This document shows positions 60,883-64,000 of a stretch of 64,000 nt of DNA, piece after piece; the first letter of the stretch is position 1; each line of letters opens with the position of its first letter. The DNA is from Pontibacter lucknowensis. GTDB lineage: Bacteria > Bacteroidota > Bacteroidia > Cytophagales > Hymenobacteraceae. The notes beneath the pieces were generated by a model. The model did not search any database and was not told where the DNA came from. It saw only the letters and a program-made list of their open reading frames with translations. The DNA lies in NCBI RefSeq assembly GCF_900156415.1, contig NZ_FTNM01000002.1, forward strand, positions 620,001 to 684,000. Direction: 5' to 3'. The position numbers and the translations under genes are program-made.

Positions 60883-60912
60883 AAAAAGGCTGACGTTTCA
60901 AGTCAGCCTTTT
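60883..60912 (-). terminator. terminator of the DEAD-box helicase gene
   Basis: AAAAGGCTGAC pairs with GTCAGCCTTTT around a 7-nt loop, with T-rich sequence on both strands. It lies about 80 bp past the helicase stop. Confidence 0.88.
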
Positions 60913-60989
60913 CTAACAATTTGAAGCTTTTTACACTTCAAGCTTTGTATATCCTTTTATACGAACTACCCACAGGCAGGTTCGGTCAA

Positions 60990-62843
60990 TTAGAATCTTT
61001 TTTTGCGGAATCCGCCACGATCGCCACCGCTGCTGCGACGGTCACCGCCTCTGAAAGAGTCGCGGTCGCCACGGCCACCGAAACGGCTTCCACCGCCTCC
61101 GTATCCACCTTCACGACGGCCACCTCTGTCGCCTCCACGATCTCCGCCGTAACCACCACGGTCGCCACCGCCGAAGCGCTTGCCACCACGATCACCGCCA
61201 CGGTCTGCACCACGATCACTGAAACCGAAGTCTTCTCTGCCACCACCGGCACCACCTTCTTTCTTCTGCGATTTCTCTACGATCACCATGCGGCCATCCA
61301 CCTCGATACGACCAACTTTCTGCAGGATATCAGCAGTGTATTCGGTAGGTACCTCCACGAAGCTGAACTTGTCATACAGGTCAATATCGCCTACTTTAGA
61401 AGCAGGTATGTCGGCGTTCTGGCTCAGCAGGTCGATCAGGTCCTTTGGATGAACGCGGTCTTTCTTACCGATTGTGATGAACAGACGGTCGAAACCGGCT
61501 TTCGGTCCACCAAGGCCTTTTTCAGCCTCTTTGCCAGCCTCTTTCGTTTTGGCTTCCTTCAGGCTCATTTTGAGCAGGGCAGCCGCCACTTCCAGGGAGG
61601 TATAATCTTCGTTCACCAGTTTCTCGATGGTGTTGACATGCTTGGTCAGGTTACCCTTCTCCAGCACTTCACGCACCTTGTCAAGGAACAGGTTAGTACG
61701 GATCTCGTTTACGTCTTCGTAGGTAGGTACCTGCTGCAGCTGCACATTCGCCTTGGTATAGCGCATGATGTCCTTCAGCTTGTACATGTCAGAGCGGCCT
61801 GCCACGAAAGAGAAAGCCTTGCCTGACTTACCGGCACGACCTGTACGGCCAATGCGGTGCACGTAAGACTCTTCGTCCTGCGGCAGGTCATAGTTGAACA
61901 CAGCCTCTACGTTGTCTACGTCAAGACCACGGGCTGCCACGTCAGTCGCTACTAGGATCTCGAGCATACCGTTACGGAACTTGCCCATCACGTTAGAACG
62001 CTGGTTCTGGTTCAGGTCACCATGCAAACCATCGGCAAAATAGCCACGGGCCTGCAGGTTTGTTACCAGTTCGTCCACCATACGCTTGGTATTGCAGAAG
62101 ATGATCACCGACTTCATGTTGTGCATGTCCAGGATGCGGGAAAGTACTTCCTGCTTCATAGAGTTACGCACTTCGAAGTATACCTGGTCAATGTTAGTTA
62201 CGGTCAGTTCCTTGTGCACCACTTTCACGATCACAGGATCGTTCTGGTAGCGCTTGGTCAGGTCCATGATCGGCTTGGACATAGTAGCCGAGAAGAAGAT
62301 CGTCTGACGCTCTTCCGGCATTTTGCTTAATACGAACTCGATGTCGTCACGGAAACCCATGTCGAGCATTTCGTCGGCTTCGTCAAGGATGATCTTTTTG
62401 ATCTTGTCCAGCTTGAGGGTACCGCGCTCGATGTGGTCCATCACACGGCCCGGAGTACCGATCACGATCTGCACACCCTGCTTAAGGGCACGCAGCTGAC
62501 GGTCATAAGCCTGACCGCCGTAAATAGGCACGATGCTGATGCCTGGCTTATACTTAATAAGTTTCTGGATTTCTCCGGCTACCTGAATAGCAAGTTCACG
62601 CGTCGGGCACAGGATAAGCGCCTGCACACTGCGATCGTTCTCGTCGATGCTTTCGATGGTAGGTATACCAAAAGCGGCCGTCTTGCCCGTACCCGTCTGG
62701 GCCTGGCCAATGATGTCGCGTCCTTCTAATACTACCGGGATTGCTTCTGTTTGGATGGGAGATGCTTCTTCGAAGCCCATGTCAGCGATAGCACGCTGGA
62801 CTTCCGGCGAAAGCGGAAGCTCGTCAAATCTGATTTTGTTCAT
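60990..62843 (-). CDS. DEAD-box RNA helicase, DeaD/CsdA type, with RGG-rich tail
   Basis: This 617-residue ATP-dependent RNA helicase probably works in ribosome assembly and cold adaptation. It has Q-motif FEEASPIQTEAIP, Walker A AQTGTGKT (48-55), PTRELA, DEAD, SAT, HGDLNQNQR, ARGLD and HRIGRTGR. A DbpA-type RNA-binding domain lies at about 465-540 (RLFITIGKKDRVHPKDLIDLL). The last ~70 residues are a low-complexity Gly/Arg/Asp repeat (GGDRGG, GGYGG) ending in FRKKRF, typical of RNA binding and condensation. The leader is long (about 150 nt from a TACCTTTG promoter), as in cold-shock genes. Confidence 0.95.
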   Translation of the reverse strand: MNKIRFDELPLSPEVQRAIADMGFEEASPIQTEAIPVVLEGRDIIGQAQTGTGKTAAFGIPTIESIDENDRSVQALILCPTRELAIQVAGEIQKLIKYKPGISIVPIYGGQAYDRQLRALKQGVQIVIGTPGRVMDHIERGTLKLDKIKKIILDEADEMLDMGFRDDIEFVLSKMPEERQTIFFSATMSKPIMDLTKRYQNDPVIVKVVHKELTVTNIDQVYFEVRNSMKQEVLSRILDMHNMKSVIIFCNTKRMVDELVTNLQARGYFADGLHGDLNQNQRSNVMGKFRNGMLEILVATDVAARGLDVDNVEAVFNYDLPQDEESYVHRIGRTGRAGKSGKAFSFVAGRSDMYKLKDIMRYTKANVQLQQVPTYEDVNEIRTNLFLDKVREVLEKGNLTKHVNTIEKLVNEDYTSLEVAAALLKMSLKEAKTKEAGKEAEKGLGGPKAGFDRLFITIGKKDRVHPKDLIDLLSQNADIPASKVGDIDLYDKFSFVEVPTEYTADILQKVGRIEVDGRMVIVEKSQKKEGGAGGGREDFGFSDRGADRGGDRGGKRFGGGDRGGYGGDRGGDRGGRREGGYGGGGSRFGGRGDRDSFRGGDRRSSGGDRGGFRKKRF

Positions 62844-63001
62844 TCTGATAATAATAACTTTTTACACTACGTCTGGAGACAGCCTGTCCATAAACCCTTC
62901 TTTACGAGAAAGAAGTCCGACAAGAATAAAAATCAACCAGGTTTTGCTTTAACAGCGGTGTAGCCAGTTTTACTTAAATCAGACTGATTCCAAATCGGCT
63001 G

Positions 63002-63035
63002 CAAAGGTATGCATAATAAATGACACTGTTGTCAT
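63002..63035 (-). promoter_or_regulatory. helicase promoter with adjacent dyad
   Basis: On the reverse strand a perfect TAnnTTTG (TACCTTTG, 63009-63002) lies just downstream of the dyad ATGACA-N4-TGTCAT (63020-63035). The dyad would cover about the -20 to -35 region and could be an operator. The implied leader before the ATG at 62843 is about 150 nt. Confidence 0.6.
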
Positions 63036-63191
63036 GCGTTCAAATATATTATTAAATAAGCCAACCTAAGTAGGTGTGTATTATTCGGTTATAAAATTGT
63101 TATGAGAAAATGGCGAACGATTTATATTTATTTCAAAATCTTTTTTATTTTGCGTCAAAAAATTCCAAATTATTATTGAAATAAGAAACAC

Positions 63192-63233
63192 TGATTTCAT
63201 TCACCCGTAAAGAGATTACATTCACCCTTAAAA
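63192..63233. repeat. two tandem 21-bp repeats
   Basis: TGATTTCATTCACCCGTAAAG and the next 21 bases agree at about 17 of 21 positions, sharing GATT, CATTCACCC and TAAA. The two-helical-turn period suggests a protein-binding array. Confidence 0.6.
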
Positions 63234-63504
63234 TCAAGCCGTTAACTATTATTAAAATTTTTCATTGGTATATCCAATATATTGCACGTAGTTTAGTGTA
63301 TTACAGGATCAAAACCAGTAAAATTTTAACACCAAAGCTTAATCCTATTGAGAATTGATTGTCTATCTGATCAATTCACTTTAGGTTTAACTGCCGCCGC
63401 CCTACCCTATCAATTGAAAGCAATATTTTTAGAAATAAATGTGCAGTATTTAATCTGCAGCATAAAAATACTTTAGATCTTTAACCCTTTAATCCTTTCT
63501 AATT

Positions 63505-64000
63505 ATGTTACACTTCTCCAAAATCACAGCTAAAAGCAAGGACTTTCATCTAATCGCATCAGGCGCACTGGCTTTCAAGATTCACAACAAGATCCTGAAG
63601 GACGAAGATTTCATGAAGGGTGCAAAAGTTTCTCGTAACCTGCTGCAAAGCAATGCGGTTATCAAATCAGACAAAAGTGAGGCAAAGGTGTTCTTTGTGA
63701 TCATCTCTGATCTTGATAAAATGAATGCTTCTAATCTGTGTAGTATGATAGCGAAGGAACGCGCAAAGGGAAGTTACGCCGTGTGCCAGGTGATTCCAAT
63801 GTACTATAACGAGCCATCTTTCAAGGCGCTTAAGATGCTGCGTCAGAATTTTGATGAAGTGATTGAACTGAACAAACTGACGCTGGGTGGCGGTAAGGCG
63901 CTGATGAGCACGGAGCAGCAACACTGTATTATCACTGATTACTCTATCTCCATGGCACGCATCATGCGCAATGTATGCGTGGGTGTGCATGCCCCTGCTC
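63505..64000 (+). CDS. uncharacterised protein, 3' end cut by window (possible divergent FtsZ/tubulin-like fold)
   Basis: An ORF opens with ATG 63505 and runs through the right edge without a stop (165 codons visible). The protein begins MLHFSKITAKSKDFHLIASG. It later has KVFFVIISDLDKMNASNL, SMIAKERAKGSYAVCQVIPMYYNEPSFKALKMLRQNFDEVIELNKL and SMARIMRNVCVGVH. The order IAKE, hydrophobic strand, basic helix, then DEVIELNK resembles the middle of FtsZ (IAKE .. AVVTxPF .. VDxLIxIxN). The GTP-binding loop is not visible. I do not recognise the family with certainty; the similarity is only a lead. Confidence 0.75.
   Translation, partial: MLHFSKITAKSKDFHLIASGALAFKIHNKILKDEDFMKGAKVSRNLLQSNAVIKSDKSEAKVFFVIISDLDKMNASNLCSMIAKERAKGSYAVCQVIPMYYNEPSFKALKMLRQNFDEVIELNKLTLGGGKALMSTEQQHCIITDYSISMARIMRNVCVGVHAPA

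Larger units (their letters stand above)
60644..60989. other. hairpin-rich spacer between convergent genes
   Basis: This 346-bp spacer between the DUF2383 gene and the convergent helicase gene contains three hairpins (60668, 60740, 60883), of which two are terminators. No coding signal is seen between 60780 and 60880. Confidence 0.6.
62844..63504. other. long divergent intergenic region
   Basis: A 661-bp AT-rich spacer. It holds the helicase promoter and dyad (63002-63035), a 21-bp tandem repeat (63192-63233), and the unknown promoter of the gene at 63505. No coding sequence is seen. Confidence 0.5.

Noticed and set aside
60921..61826. 301-codon + strand ORF rich in Thr/Ala/Val
   Set aside because: Shadow of the RGG-repeat end of the DEAD-box helicase gene; the repeats remove stops on the opposite strand.
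391..62667. The GGTATA word as a polar chromosome-segregation or Chi-like signal
   Set aside because: The two orientations are about equal (57 versus 53) and many copies are palindromic, so no strand bias is seen in this window.
1..64000. tRNA, rRNA, CRISPR arrays, transposases, prophage genes
   Set aside because: Looked for on both strands; no cloverleaf with a GTTCRA arm, no regularly spaced direct repeats, and no integrase or transposase motifs were seen.

Overview
The window is a single stretch of bacterial chromosome at about 50 percent GC, densely coded on both strands, with no rRNA, tRNA, prophage, transposase or CRISPR array that I can see. Gene content points to Bacteroidota, most likely Cytophagales/Hymenobacteraceae (a Pontibacter-like organism; this is inference, no search was run). 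The evidence is a fused CcoN-CcoO oxidase subunit, an S46 dipeptidyl peptidase, DUF3127, lipoproteins, few Shine-Dalgarno sites, and promoters of the TAnnTTTG type.

Layout. 1-4.6 kb: end of a CPA2 cation:proton antiporter, a DUF4136 lipoprotein, an acetyl-CoA hydrolase/CoA-transferase and a DUF1206 membrane protein. 5-12 kb: signalling (sigma-54 response regulator, PAS histidine kinase, 1319-residue hybrid kinase). 12-18 kb: M20 amidohydrolase and alanine racemase, then a reverse-strand membrane operon (DUF2254, DUF389, voltage-gated K+ channel). 18-30 kb: a respiratory island on the reverse strand: a Crp/Fnr regulator, ccoI-ccoS, ccoNO-ccoQ-ccoP, ccoG-ccoH-safE, and a universal stress protein with a cNMP-binding protein. 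30-45 kb: an azurin-like lipoprotein, L,D-transpeptidase, M1 aminopeptidase, YciF-like ferritin, cyanophycinase and isoaspartyl peptidase, DUF3127, AlbA_2, PIN-PhoH, SRPBCC, DUF1232 and a DPP11-type peptidase. 45-51 kb: an AT-rich FtsX-type permease, two SDR/epimerase genes and a gluconokinase/6-phosphogluconate dehydrogenase fusion. 51-55 kb: nirK-nirV-sco. 55-64 kb: redox enzymes, a nuclease A inhibitor homologue, a DUF2383 protein, a DEAD-box helicase and a gene cut by the right edge.

The main result is a promoter architecture read directly from the sequence. Six transcription units (acetyl-CoA hydrolase, uspA, ccoG, ccoNO, ccoI, nirK) carry the same rigid arrangement: TGA-N6-TCA, N10, TGA-N6-TCA, N23, then a TAnnTTTG-like -7 element. 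In four units both boxes are perfect; in the other two the distal box is degenerate. The boxes fit the Crp/Fnr family, and a cysteine-rich Crp/Fnr protein is encoded inside the island (29305-30009). This suggests a local microaerobic/nitrite regulon that ties together terminal oxidase, copper delivery, nitrite reduction, stress protein and acetyl-CoA turnover.

The second result is a strongly over-represented DNA word, CAGGTATA/TATACCTG (core GGTATA, palindromic form GGTATACC). It is spread over genes and spacers, on both strands and in all reading frames. The third is an azurin-like lipoprotein that keeps the family fold motifs but has lost the His-Cys-His copper ligands.
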